From RYN-230 sp963723595 (GTDB taxonomy: Bacteria; Actinomycetota; Actinomycetes; Streptosporangiales; Streptosporangiaceae): a DNA stretch of 64,000 nucleotides. The notes below the pieces were generated by a model. It was not told the DNA's origin. It saw only the letters and a list, made by a program, of their open reading frames with translations, and did no database searches. This document shows positions 18,168 through 26,099 of the stretch, piece by piece; within the stretch, counting starts at the first letter, position 1; every line of letters begins with the position of its first letter. Made by a program: the position numbers and the translations under genes. The stretch spans positions 310,001-374,000 of the forward strand of contig CAVRRQ010000014.1 in assembly GCA_963723595.1 (NCBI GenBank), written 5' to 3'.

Positions 18168-18193
18168 GGTTATCCGTTCGCCTCCGTGCTCAG

Positions 18194-18233
18194 CGGTCGG
18201 TATAGTGAACCACGTAGTTCATTTAACCGACCG
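18194..18233. promoter_or_regulatory. Nested 40-bp dyad operator between cupin regulator and transporter
   Basis: Outer arms CGGTCGGT (18194-18201) and ACCGACCG (18226-18233), and an inner near-palindrome TGAACCACGTAGTTCA (18206-18221, 7 of 8 pairs), share the same centre at 18213.5. A TATAGT hexamer at 18201-18206 could be the -10 of the rightward promoter. This fits an operator for the XRE-cupin protein; binding is inference. Confidence 0.65.
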
Positions 18234-18268
18234 ATCCCTCTGGTTCGGGTGCTCGTCCGGGAGTCATC

Positions 18269-19114
18269 GTGACCATTGTCTTCGCTCTGGCGGCCGCCGT
18301 GCTCTACGGCAGCGCCGACTTCCTCGGCGGTGCGGTGTCCCGGCGCACCCATGTCCTCTCGGTACTCATGGTGTCCGCCCCCGCGGGGGCCGTGGTGCTG
18401 CTGGCCGTGGCCATGGTCGCGGGCGGCCCGGTCGGCACGGCCGGCCTGCCCTGGGCCGCGGCCGCCGGCGCGGCGGGCGGCGCCGGGCTCATCCTGTTCT
18501 ATGCCGGCCTCGCCGCGGGGCCCATGCAGGTCGTCGCCCCGGTGTCCGCGCTGGTGTCCACCGTGCTCCCGGTCGGCGTGGCGATCGCGTCCGGGGAGCG
18601 CCCCGGGCCCCTGGTGTACCTCGGCGGCGCCGTGTGCCTGGTGGCCACGGTCCTGGTGAGCTCGGAAGGGATCGGCCGCGGCCGGCCCGCATCCCGGCCG
18701 GGAGGCCACGGGCTGCTGCTCGGCATCGCAGGCGGCCTGGCCTTCGGCCTGTTCTTCCTCTTCCTCCGGTACGCGGGCGCCTCGGGCGTGCTGTGGCCCA
18801 GCGCCGTGGCCCGCATCGCCGGGGCCCTGGTCGTGACCGGGGCGGTGGCGTGGCTGGGCGGCCGGGCCTGGCCATCGGCCAGCTCCTGGCTGCTGGCCGC
18901 GGCGGTCGTCTCCGGGGTACTCGATGCGGGGGCCAACGTCTGTTACGTGGCTGCCACCCGGGACGGGCTGTTCGGCATCGCCGTGGTGCTGACCTCGCTG
19001 TACCCGGGGATCACGGTCCTGCTGGCCCGGGTCGTGCTGCGGGAGCGGATCCGGCTGCCGCAACTGGCCGGGCTGCTGCTCGCGGTGGCCGGCATCGCGC
19101 TGGTCAGCGTCTGA
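18269..19114 (+). CDS. EamA/DMT-family membrane transporter
   Basis: A 281-residue integral membrane protein of about ten helices (for example IVFALAAAVLYGSADFLGG, VVLLAVAMVAGGPVG, FGIAVVLTSLYPGITVLLARVVL). It has the internal duplication and the YPGITVLLA-VLRERI signature of EamA domains. Such carriers export metabolites or drugs. It is transcribed divergently from the XRE-cupin regulator and probably repressed by it. A hairpin follows the stop. The substrate cannot be deduced. Confidence 0.88.
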   Translation: MTIVFALAAAVLYGSADFLGGAVSRRTHVLSVLMVSAPAGAVVLLAVAMVAGGPVGTAGLPWAAAAGAAGGAGLILFYAGLAAGPMQVVAPVSALVSTVLPVGVAIASGERPGPLVYLGGAVCLVATVLVSSEGIGRGRPASRPGGHGLLLGIAGGLAFGLFFLFLRYAGASGVLWPSAVARIAGALVVTGAVAWLGGRAWPSASSWLLAAAVVSGVLDAGANVCYVAATRDGLFGIAVVLTSLYPGITVLLARVVLRERIRLPQLAGLLLAVAGIALVSV

Positions 19115-19156
19115 GCAGGCTCCCTGTGCCCGGGGAGACCGTGCCCGGGGCAGACT

Positions 19157-19195
19157 CGTGCTGCCGGACGCTCCCGCGGACCGTCCGGCAGCACG
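19157..19195. terminator. Bidirectional hairpin terminator
   Basis: A perfect 14-bp inverted repeat: CGTGCTGCCGGACG at 19157-19170 and its complement at 19182-19195, with an 11-nt loop. It lies between the convergent DMT transporter and PH-domain genes. Confidence 0.8.
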
Positions 19196-19227
19196 AACCC
19201 GGGGAAGGGAAATGAGCTGCTGGCGAC

Positions 19228-19893
19228 TCAGTCGTCGCTGAGGTCTCTATTCTCAGCGAAGAGGTTGTCCGCCGACACCGTCTTGCGCCCCTTGCACAGC
19301 GGGCAGAGATACGTGGTCTCCTCGCCGTCCTCGTTCTGCTGGATGAGCACGCCCTGGCCGTCGCACTGCGGGCAGGGGATCTTCTCGGCCGGGAAGATCA
19401 GAGCGCAGATCTCCAGGTACAGCTGCTCGGGATACGGCACGTGGTCGATCCTGCGCAGGGCCTGGTCCTGGCCGGCTGATTCCAGGATGAACTCCCCGAA
19501 GCCCAGGAGGCGGCCGAGGGATGAGCGCTGGAAGCTCATGTCCGTGACCTTGACCAGCGGCATCATCGCTATCTTGCGGGTCCAGACCCCGCTGGCCTGC
19601 AGCATCCGGTCCGACGTCACCACGAAGTAGTCCTCGGACCACTCCCAGGTCTTGAAGCCCAGGTAGAGCAGCAGGCAGAGGACGGCAATCACCAGGATGA
19701 TGATCCCGTCGTGGGAGTGGTGCAGCACCGTGGTGCCCAGCACCAGGGCGATGAGCACCCCGGCCAGCGTGATCGAGATGGGGACGATGAGCACCGCGGG
19801 GTGTTTGCGGACCGTGATGACCTGGTGCTCGTGGGGCAGCAGGTACTTGTTGACCGCGGCCGGACCCGAGTTGCGCGGGGCGATCAACCTCAT
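19228..19893 (-). CDS. Membrane PH-domain protein with C-terminal zinc ribbon
   Basis: A 221-residue protein. Two membrane helices (AVLIVPISITLAGVLIALVL and GIIILVIAVLCLLLYLGF) are followed by a bacterial PH (bPH2) domain with YFVVTSDRMLQASGVWTRKIAMMPL and KVTDMSFQRSSLGRLLGFG. Residues ~172-205 add CPQCDGQGVLIQQ and YLCPLCKG, a four-Cys DnaJ-like zinc ribbon that is not part of the usual family. A small membrane protein gene ends 8 bp upstream. The role is unknown. Confidence 0.8.
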   Translation of the reverse strand: MRLIAPRNSGPAAVNKYLLPHEHQVITVRKHPAVLIVPISITLAGVLIALVLGTTVLHHSHDGIIILVIAVLCLLLYLGFKTWEWSEDYFVVTSDRMLQASGVWTRKIAMMPLVKVTDMSFQRSSLGRLLGFGEFILESAGQDQALRRIDHVPYPEQLYLEICALIFPAEKIPCPQCDGQGVLIQQNEDGEETTYLCPLCKGRKTVSADNLFAENRDLSDD

Positions 19894-19900
19894 CTTTGGC

Positions 19901-20053
19901 TCACAGTGAGTTCACGAACGTCGCCAGGGAATTGCCGGCGTTCTTGAGGAGGTTCAGCAGGCCATCGATGGCACGGGCCGCCCCTTGGGGCTGCGTGAGC
20001 AGGTAAAAGGCAATGAAGATGACGATCGCCCAGGTGATGATCTTCCTCAGCAT
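19901..20053 (-). CDS. Very small membrane protein (50 aa)
   Basis: A 50-codon frame from ATG 20053 to TGA 19901. It has one helix at the N-terminus (IITWAIVIFIAFYLLTQPQG) and an amphipathic tail (IDGLLNLLKNAGNSLATFV). It lies 8 bp before the PH-domain gene, so the two are likely co-transcribed. A second gene of the same type is at 22698-22838. The start KIITWAIVIFI/KIIGWVIIILI similarity between them supports coding. Function unknown. Confidence 0.65.
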   Translation of the reverse strand: MLRKIITWAIVIFIAFYLLTQPQGAARAIDGLLNLLKNAGNSLATFVNSL

Positions 20054-20389
20054 GATCAGCTCCGCGGTCGTCGGCTGCGTCAGCCCGTTAACTAAGTTTA
20101 GCCCAGCGTAATTGGATTACCAAGACTACCGAATCCAGCAGGCAGCCACCGTACCTTGATCCCCCGCCAGGACGAGCATCACTCGCCGCCCAGGACGGAA
20201 ATTGGCGGATTGCCGTCCTGTGAGTCCCGCGTCCCGACGCTGGTAACAATAGGTGCACATCTCACTGCCTTAGGTAGTGAAATCTCCCCGCGGGCAGCCG
20301 GCCCCTGACGAGCCTGGGGATTGACCTACGGGCTGGCCGCCGATCTGACACCATTCCCTTGCTCGGAAGACAGCCCTGGTGAGGTGGCG
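20054..20389. other. Intergenic region, divergent promoters expected
   Basis: This gap separates the leftward small-membrane/PH gene pair from the rightward tadA pair. It is less GC-rich than its flanks. I see no RNA gene or clear repeat, only the GAGGTGGCG ribosome site of the gene at 20390. Confidence 0.4.
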
Positions 20390-20881
20390 ATGACGGATGT
20401 GAATGGCGGCAACGTCGCCGTGATCGTCTACCGGGAGGATGACACCTGGGACACCGAAGTCCTGCCCGTCGCCCTCACCGGGGACCTGAAGGGCCTGATC
20501 CACGCGCTCCGGCAGCAGCCCAGCCTGGGGGGCACGATTGGGCTGGTCGCGGTCGGGGATGACTTCTTCGTGGCACTACGGGTGCTCGGCGGCGAGGTCT
20601 CGGTGTTCCTGTCCGACCTGACGGCCGCCGTGGACTGGCCGCTGGCCAGCCAGGTGCTGGAGTACCTCGAGATCCCGGTCCCCGGCGGCGACGACCTGGA
20701 CCAGGTGCTGCCCGCGGGGGAGATGTCCATCTTCGCCGACCTCGGCGTGGACGAGATGGATCTCGGCGCGCTGTCGGGCGACCTGGACCTGTTCCCTGAC
20801 GAGGCCCTGGCCAGCATCGCCCGCCGGCTCGGCTTCGGCCAGGCGCTGGACCGGGCCCTGGACGCCGCCCTCGGCCCGTGA
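20390..20881 (+). CDS. tRNA adenosine deaminase-associated protein
   Basis: The ATG at 20390 (MTDVNGGNVAVIVYRED) follows a GAGGTGGCG site and gives 163 residues. It is acidic, with DTWDTEVLPVALTGDLKGLI, FVALRVLGGEVSVFLSDLTA and a Leu/Asp-rich C-terminal half. The protein resembles the conserved actinobacterial partner encoded directly before tadA; tadA begins 10 bp later. A role with the deaminase is inferred from this fixed pairing. Confidence 0.8.
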   Translation: MTDVNGGNVAVIVYREDDTWDTEVLPVALTGDLKGLIHALRQQPSLGGTIGLVAVGDDFFVALRVLGGEVSVFLSDLTAAVDWPLASQVLEYLEIPVPGGDDLDQVLPAGEMSIFADLGVDEMDLGALSGDLDLFPDEALASIARRLGFGQALDRALDAALGP

Positions 20882-20891
20882 GACCAACCCC

Positions 20892-21389
20892 GTGAGCCAG
20901 GCGGCGGGCACGGGGTACGCGGCCTCCTTCGAGCCCGCCATGCGTGCCGCGCTCGCGGAAGCGTCGGCGGCCCTGGCCCGGCGACCTCCCGAGGTCCCGG
21001 TGGGCGCCGTGGTCCTGGACGCCGCGGGCACGATCACCGGCCGGGCGCACAACCGGCGCGAGGCGGACGCGGATCCCACGGCCCATGCCGAAATCGTGGC
21101 CATCCGCGCGGCGGCCGCCGCGGCCGGCGACTGGCGGCTGACGGGCGGCACCCTGGTGGTCACCCTGGAACCGTGCACCATGTGCGCCGGGGCGGTCTCC
21201 GCGGCGCGCATGGCGCGGCTCGTCTACGGGGCACCGGACCCGCGCGCCGGGGCGGCCGGCTCGCTGTGGGACGTGCTCCGCGATCGGAGGCTGGACCAGC
21301 AGACCGAGGTCATCCCCGGCGTGCTCGAAGACGAGTGCTCCGGCCTGCTCCGGGACTTCTTCGCCGGCCGCCGGCACCCGGACGGCTGA
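20892..21389 (+). CDS. tadA: tRNA-specific adenosine deaminase TadA
   Basis: A 165-residue zinc deaminase that makes inosine at the wobble position (A34) of tRNA-Arg(ACG). The zinc site is complete: His65-Ala-Glu67 (TAHAEIVAI) and Cys95-TM-Cys98 (EPCTMCAGAV). ARMARLVYGAPDPRAGAAGSL is also typical. The GTG start at 20892 is 10 bp after the associated-protein gene. tRNA-Ser(CGA) follows at 21431. Confidence 0.93.
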   Translation: MSQAAGTGYAASFEPAMRAALAEASAALARRPPEVPVGAVVLDAAGTITGRAHNRREADADPTAHAEIVAIRAAAAAAGDWRLTGGTLVVTLEPCTMCAGAVSAARMARLVYGAPDPRAGAAGSLWDVLRDRRLDQQTEVIPGVLEDECSGLLRDFFAGRRHPDG

Positions 21390-21430
21390 GGCCGCCGCGA
21401 CCGCCCGTCACGTCAGGTAGGCTCAGCGGC

Positions 21431-21517
21431 GGTGGAGTCGCCTAGTGGCCGAGGGCGCACGCCTCGAAAGCGTGTGAGGGGGCAACCCCTCCGTGGGTTC
21501 AAATCCCACCTCCACCG
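21431..21517 (+). tRNA. tRNA-Ser(CGA)
   Basis: An 87-nt class II tRNA. Acceptor GGTGGAG pairs with CTCCACC. The anticodon stem-loop CACGC-CTCGAAA-GCGTG gives CGA (codon UCG). A long variable arm and T-loop GGTTCAAATCC follow, and the encoded CCA is at 21518-21520. A TAGGCT -10-like hexamer lies just upstream. The 3' part is duplicated at 24267. Confidence 0.97.
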
Positions 21518-21519
21518 CC
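21462..21519 (+). repeat. Left copy of 58-bp tRNA-Ser-derived direct repeat (attL-like)
   Basis: The sequence from the anticodon to the tRNA 3' end recurs at 24267-24324 with 56 of 58 identical bases (differences T/G and C/A). This is the pattern left when an element integrates into the 3' end of a tRNA gene. Confidence 0.75.
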
Positions 21520-21910
21520 ACTGACCTGGGAGAACACCGATCCTGGCAGCCGATAGGCGGGCCCCGAACGGCCCTGAACACAAGCACGCACGCCGCCGAA
21601 GCGTGCTTGCGGCCACCCCTCGTGCGTTCGGACCCCGCATCCTCCACCCCACGCGGCCGACTGCCACACCCGCAGCCGACAGTATCTGGCAGCTGCAGTT
21701 GCGCCTTGGCCGCAGCCGGGCCGGCAACTCCGGACAGATTCGCCGTTATACGGGTGATCGCCAACCATAGGCTGCCCATCAATGGCGCGCCGGATGGTGA
21801 TCATGGCGCTCGGTAGCCCCGGTGCTGGGCCAGCTGCTGGCATGCCTGGCGCAGGGGTCCAGCCAACGGCGTCCGGTTGAGCCCCGTTCCGATACCTCCG
21901 CTCTGGGGAG

Positions 21911-22187
21911 CTGACCGCGGATGCTCCAGCGTCCCCAGCAGGCAGTCCATCCGCGACGCGGTGATCGGCAGCGGCCCGCCGCCCTTCCCGCCGGACTCCA
22001 GGCCAAGATCAAGCACGCCCTGCCCGGCTGCGAGCCGCTGCCGCGCCGGCGCCTTCAGCAACTCCAGCTCTACCTCATCGTGAGCCAAGCCCAGATGCTC
22101 GATATCCCGCGACCCACGGCGGCAGGCGTACACGCTCTGCACGGCCGCGGCGCCTGACGCTGTCTTCACCGTCCGCACATACGGCAC
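21911..22187 (-). mobile_element. N-terminal remnant of an IS1634-like transposase
   Basis: The minus-strand frame from 22187 encodes PYVRTVKTASGAAAVQSVY, RRGSRDIEHLGLAHDEVELE, RQRLAAGQGVLDLGL and GPLPITASRM. This matches the start of IS1634-type transposases as I recall them. Similarity fades after about 92 residues and the DDE catalytic region is absent, so this is a truncated relic. No terminal inverted repeats are recognisable. Confidence 0.7.
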
Positions 22188-22697
22188 CGGGCCAGCCTAC
22201 GGCCCCGATTAGTGCGCAACCTCGCCCTTCCCAACCACGGTTACGCAGGTCAGCGGCCCGCCGAACCGCTCAGAACCAAAATGTGGCCAGCTCGGGTTTT
22301 ACGGGGGCTGGCAAGGATCAGATCGCGCAGACGCACAGGATTCGCCGTTGACGGCGGGGAGTTCGAGCCTCGTCTTCCCTACTACATTCCGCCAGGTCAA
22401 ACCGTCAATGGCGGCTGCCGTACTAGGCTTAAGCGCGGTGACATGTCTGCCGGTTACGTCCGTCCGGTGGCCGCCACTGACCCGTCCCTCACCAGCGACT
22501 ACGAGTGGATGCCGGACGACTACGGAAGTGGCTCACCGAGCAGCTCGTCGGGGCCCCTGCCTGGCGACCCCGGACGGCGTAATCCAGGCTGAGTGACCTG
22601 ATCTCCATGCCCGTGCGCCACAAGCGCTGAGCATGTGACTGGGCAGGCCGGAACCAGGAGGAGTGCATCGGAAATACGGCGGGCGGGCCGCCGTACG
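22188..22697. other. Island interior without recognisable gene
   Basis: About 500 bp inside the tRNA-Ser repeat pair. An open plus frame (22212-22592) exists and includes DPSLTSDYEWMPDDYGSGS, but it has no good start site or recognised relative and looks like decayed DNA. I see no RNA gene here. Confidence 0.35.
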
Positions 22698-22838
22698 TCA
22701 GCCGCTTGCCAGGTGCTGAAAGAACGAGATGATGCCCGTGATCCAGCCGTGCACGGTGCTGCCCGCGCCCGAGGGGTTGGACAGAATCCAGACGACGATC
22801 AGGATGATGATGACCCAACCTATGATCTTCGGTACCAA
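22698..22838 (-). CDS. Very small membrane protein (46 aa), TTG start
   Basis: The frame from TTG 22838, with GGAGG 8 bp upstream, to TGA 22698 encodes 46 residues. VPKIIGWVIIILIVVWILS is a membrane helix and the tail ends ITGIISFFQHLASG. It resembles the 50-residue protein at 19901-20053 in size and layout. It is too short for most gene callers. It appears intact within otherwise decayed island DNA. Confidence 0.6.
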   Translation of the reverse strand: MVPKIIGWVIIILIVVWILSNPSGAGSTVHGWITGIISFFQHLASG

Positions 22839-23154
22839 GTGATCTGCCTCCTGCCAGCCAACGGGCACCTTACCCGGACAACGCGGCTACGAATCACCAC
22901 TAGATGGGTCACTCAGAATGAGCGGCGAAACCGCGAAGCTGTCCCCCGGGGGTCCCGTTTCACCGGGAATCCCCTGACCTGCCCATAGCCGTCTCAGCCT
23001 TCCACGATCAGCGATGAGTTACCTCCCGGCGCGCCGCCCATTCGTTATGAAAAGGCACCGGCCGAGGAGGCCACGATGAACCTTAGCGGGATCAGGAGCC
23101 ACCGCGAGGCGTATGTGCTCAGCGTCGAGCCGGCCGGCCACGCGCCGGGGACGG
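22839..23154. other. Intergenic, possible truncated 5' gene end
   Basis: At 23076 an ATG (MNLSGIRSHREAYVLSVEP) is preceded by an excellent GAGGAGG site. The frame then runs into the antisense PucR remnant and no family is recognised, so it may be the leftover start of a deleted gene. Nothing else is seen here. Confidence 0.3.
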
Positions 23155-23475
23155 TCAGCCCAGCAGGCGCGCGCGGCAGGCGAGCTGAAGGGCGAGCCGC
23201 TGGTCGGGGTCCTCGAAGTCCACGTCCAGCAGTTCGGTGATGCCGCGGATCCGGTTAGCCACCGCGTTGCGGTGCAGGGCAGCCGCTGCGCGGTCTTGAT
23301 GATGGCTCCCTGCTCGTGGAAGTAGGCCGCGAAGGTCCTGATCGCCGTGTCCGCCCGAGCCTGGCCCAGATTCTCCGGCGGCGCGAGCTGATCACGCACC
23401 GAGGCCCGGGCGGTGTCGGAGGCGTACCATCCCCTCAGCATCCGCTGCACGCCGACCACGTCGAGCGCGGCGACC
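23155..23475 (-). pseudogene. C-terminal fragment of a PucR-family regulator
   Basis: The minus strand encodes GVQRMLRGWYASDTARASV, then DTAIRTFAAYFHEQGAIIKTAQRL. After a frame change near 23265 it continues HRNAVANRIRGITELLDVDF and EDPDQRLALQLACRARLLG, ending at TGA 23155. That is the helix-turn-helix end of PucR-type regulators (HRNTV-xxR-xxxI). The sensor half is missing, so it cannot be functional. Confidence 0.7.
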
Positions 23476-23731
23476 CCCGACGGCCTACGGGCCGCCCGCG
23501 CGGCGAGGAACGCCGCCCGGGCCGCCGGCGCCCAGAGCCCTGTCGGCCCCTGGGGGCACGTGGCCGAGTCCGACCAACCGTCGTCTCGGCGTCGAGCGGT
23601 AGCCAGGATCTTGCGTTGATCTCGATAGACCCAGGTGGCCCCACTCCTGCTCGAAGAGGACCACGGGAGCCACAACGGGGAGCCAACGTGCTCCGCTCCC
23701 GCGACCAGCTCAGACCCCCTCCAGGGCGTTC

Positions 23732-24114
23732 CTACAGGTGAGAGGCTCCCCGCTCGTCCCCTTCCGCCGTAGGTCTACAGGCCTGACTTTCTTCGGGACG
23801 AAGAGGCCGCCGGTTCATGTCCCAGCCTTGCGGGCGGCGGTCGGCTCGCTTGATCCGGGCTGCGACGATGTCCGGATCGCAGGGCGAGATGATGCCCTCG
23901 GCCTCCAGTCGGTCCAGGCAGGTGCGTACCGTCCGTTCCGACAGCCCGGTGTAGCGGACCAGCGTGGCTACCGATGGGAATGCGCCTGCGCCGTCCGGCC
24001 CGGCATGGTGGGCCAGGCCGACCAGCACGAACTTGCACGCGCTGGACGGCTTGGCCGCGGTCGGCCGGGACGGGTGCCAAGGTTGAGCGCCCACGAGATC
24101 GCCTCGACGCTCAC
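23732..24114 (-). pseudogene. AICE-type helix-turn-helix protein, frameshifted
   Basis: From GTG 24114 the translation begins VSVEAISWALNL. After two single-base duplications (CTG read as CTTG, GGCAAG read as GGCCAAG) it continues PSSACKFVLVGLAHHAG, FPSVATLVRYTGLSERTVRT and CLDRLEAEGIISPCDPDIV. This winged-helix protein resembles those encoded near the replication and excision genes of actinomycete integrative conjugative elements. It lies just inside the right tRNA-derived repeat, where such genes are expected. No integrase or excisionase is found. The family is from memory. Confidence 0.6.
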
Positions 24115-24266
24115 CGGCCACCGCCGGCTGCCGCCAAGCCCGCCAGGACCCGGTCTCAGTTTTGGTCTCATTCACCCCGGTCCAGAGCCGTTCACGGGCG
24201 AACGCGGGGTGCCTGTCCGCCGAGGTCAGGTATGCTCGCGGCCGGTAGCGGATGGAGCTGCGCAGT

Positions 24267-24324
24267 CCTCGAAAGCGTGGGAGGGGGCAACCACTCCGTG
24301 GGTTCAAATCCCACCTCCACCGCC
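24267..24324 (+). repeat. Right copy of 58-bp tRNA-Ser-derived direct repeat (attR-like)
   Basis: It copies the anticodon-to-3'-end part of tRNA-Ser(CGA). The 5' half needed for the acceptor, D and anticodon stems is missing or altered, so it is not a working tRNA. About 20 bp further upstream (GTCAGGTATGCTCGCGG) also resembles the DNA before the intact tRNA. A full gene duplication with later decay is therefore an alternative to an att site. Confidence 0.7.
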
Positions 24325-24427
24325 CAGACGGATCGCCGTGGTCCGCTTCTGCGCACCCGCGGCGCTCCCCGACCATGCACCGCCGGCACGACCCCTGCCG
24401 GCGGGCCGCCCAGCTCGAGGGGACGGA

Positions 24428-25678
24428 GTGCTAGAGCCGCAAAGCACCGCGCTGTTCATCCTCCTGATGGTGGTGTTCTGCGCCCTGGTCTGCTGGATGG
24501 CTCTGGCCCGGCAGATGGTGCTCCGCGTGTTCGCGGCCTGCCTGGCCTTCATCCCCGCGATGCTTTTCGGGGTGGCCGCGGTCAACAAGTACTACGACTA
24601 CTACCAGACCTGGGGTGCGGCCGCCTCGGACCTGGGCGGCCAGGGCGCCAACCAGGTGACGTCGGCCACCAACGTGAACCACGCGTCGGCCAAGCAGGTC
24701 AGCGCGATCCTGGGCCGCCGGGTGAACCTCCGCGCCGCCGCCCTGCACGGGCAGACGATCCGGCTCACCGTGCCAGGCCAGGTCAGTCATCTGCGCCGGT
24801 CGGCGTTCGTGTACCTGCCGCCCCAGTACTTCCGCTCCTCGTACAGCGGGTACCGGTTCCCGGTCATCGAGCTGCTGCCGGGGTTCCCGGGCGCCCCGGC
24901 GGACTGGATCAACGTCATGGGCATCACCTCGGCGTACAGCACGCTGCTGACCGACGGGGCGGCGGTGAAGCCCGCGGTGCTGGTGATGCCGGACGCCAAC
25001 GGGGGGCGGCGGATCTCCCTGCAGTGCCTCAACGTCCGGCACGGGCCCCAGGACGCCACCTACCTGGCCCAGGACCTCCCCGCGTACCTGCCGCGCATCC
25101 TGCGGGTCCAGCCGCAGGGGCCGGCCTGGGGCATCGCGGGGTACTCCGAGGGCGGTTTCTGCTCCGCCAACCTGGCCCTGGTGTACCGGCTCCGGTACGG
25201 TGCGGCCGGCGTGATGAGCGGCTACTTCACCCCGAGCGATGACCAGCTGGGCAACCCGGTGCACACCGTCAACCCGTTCGGCTCGGACCGGCACATGCGC
25301 CGGACCAACACCCCCCGGCTGCGGATCACCCGGCTCCCGGTGAGCGCGCGGATCCCCGAGTTCTGGCTGGGCGTGGGGGGCAAGGACCTGCCGGGTCTCC
25401 GCGCGTCACGGCAGTTCCAGCGGCTGGTCCTGGCCCGGCAGCCGTCGGTCCAGCTGAACGTGGTGCCGGGCGGCGGCCACACGATGGCGACCTGGCGCGC
25501 GCTGGTCCCCTCGATGCTGGAGTGGATGACCCCGCTGCTGACCGCGGCGGCGGAGCACCCCGCCCCGGTCAGCCCGGTCGGCAAGGTTCACGTCCCGCGC
25601 AAGGACCGGCACCACCGGGCCCGGGTCAGCCAGGCGTCCCGCGGTTCAGTCCGTGATACTGCTTCCCCGCCTGCGTGA
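24428..25678 (+). CDS. Membrane-anchored alpha/beta-hydrolase esterase (mycolyltransferase-like)
   Basis: Start GTG 24428 with a GAGGGG site; 416 residues. Two N-terminal helices (FILLMVVFCALVCWMALA, VFAACLAFIPAMLFGVAAV) anchor it. An extracytoplasmic esterase-D/antigen-85-like hydrolase follows: SAFVYLPPQYF, FPVIELLPGFPGAPADW, nucleophile in GYSEGGFCSANLAL, acid region GGKDLPG and catalytic His in GGGHTMATWRALVP. This family hydrolyses or transfers acyl esters outside the cell. The basic C-terminal tail (RKDRHHRARV) may contact the wall. It lies just outside the tRNA-Ser repeat. Confidence 0.85.
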   Translation: MLEPQSTALFILLMVVFCALVCWMALARQMVLRVFAACLAFIPAMLFGVAAVNKYYDYYQTWGAAASDLGGQGANQVTSATNVNHASAKQVSAILGRRVNLRAAALHGQTIRLTVPGQVSHLRRSAFVYLPPQYFRSSYSGYRFPVIELLPGFPGAPADWINVMGITSAYSTLLTDGAAVKPAVLVMPDANGGRRISLQCLNVRHGPQDATYLAQDLPAYLPRILRVQPQGPAWGIAGYSEGGFCSANLALVYRLRYGAAGVMSGYFTPSDDQLGNPVHTVNPFGSDRHMRRTNTPRLRITRLPVSARIPEFWLGVGGKDLPGLRASRQFQRLVLARQPSVQLNVVPGGGHTMATWRALVPSMLEWMTPLLTAAAEHPAPVSPVGKVHVPRKDRHHRARVSQASRGSVRDTASPPA

Positions 25679-25993
25679 GTGCCGCGGCTGGTGGGCCCCG
25701 GCGTCGAGGTCGAGCACCCGGGCGTGCAGCACGGACCGCTGGTGCAGCGCCGCGCCGAGCGCGCGGTGCAGGCCGTCTTCCAGGTAGAGCTCGCCGCGCC
25801 AGTGGATGACGTGCGGGAACAGGTCCCCGTAGAAGGTGGAGTCCTTCGATAGCAGCAGCCGGAGATCCAGTACCGCCTTGGTGGTGATCAGCTGGTCCAG
25901 CCGGACCGGGCGCGGCGGCACCTCCGCCCACTCCCGCGTGGTCCGGGCATGGTCGGGATAGGGTCTCCCGTCCCCGACCTGCTTGAAGATCAC
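25646..25993 (-). CDS. Conserved actinobacterial protein, VapB-like antitoxin annotation in relatives
   Basis: A 115-residue protein from GTG 25993. It has VGDGRPYPDH, PRPVRLDQLITTKAVLDLR, DSTFYGDLFPHVIHWRGELYLEDGLHRAL and QRSVLHARVLDLD. This highly conserved type is labelled in some databases as a VapB-family antitoxin, but no toxin gene is adjacent and the LEDGLHRA region looks more like a ParB-related enzyme or scaffold fold. The last ~17 residues overlap the convergent esterase gene and are probably poorly conserved. Confidence 0.7.
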   Translation of the reverse strand: MIFKQVGDGRPYPDHARTTREWAEVPPRPVRLDQLITTKAVLDLRLLLSKDSTFYGDLFPHVIHWRGELYLEDGLHRALGAALHQRSVLHARVLDLDAGAHQPRHSRRRGSSITD

Positions 25994-26099
25994 GGCACGA
26001 GTCTAGTTGAGCGCAGCGCGACACGGGAGACGCCCGCATCCCGCGGCCCCGTCCCCCCGCCGTACCCCCCGGCCGCGGGCAGACGGCCGTCGCGGAGGT

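Noticed and set aside
21413..24389. Minus-strand frames encoding VGFEPTE and DLNPR-type peptides over both tRNA-Ser copies
   Set aside because: These are the well-known false frames produced by reading class II tRNA-Ser genes antisense.
23738..24427. Upstream extension of the esterase frame
   Set aside because: It crosses the tRNA-derived repeat and the antisense HTH remnant; GTG 24428 has a ribosome site just before the membrane helix.
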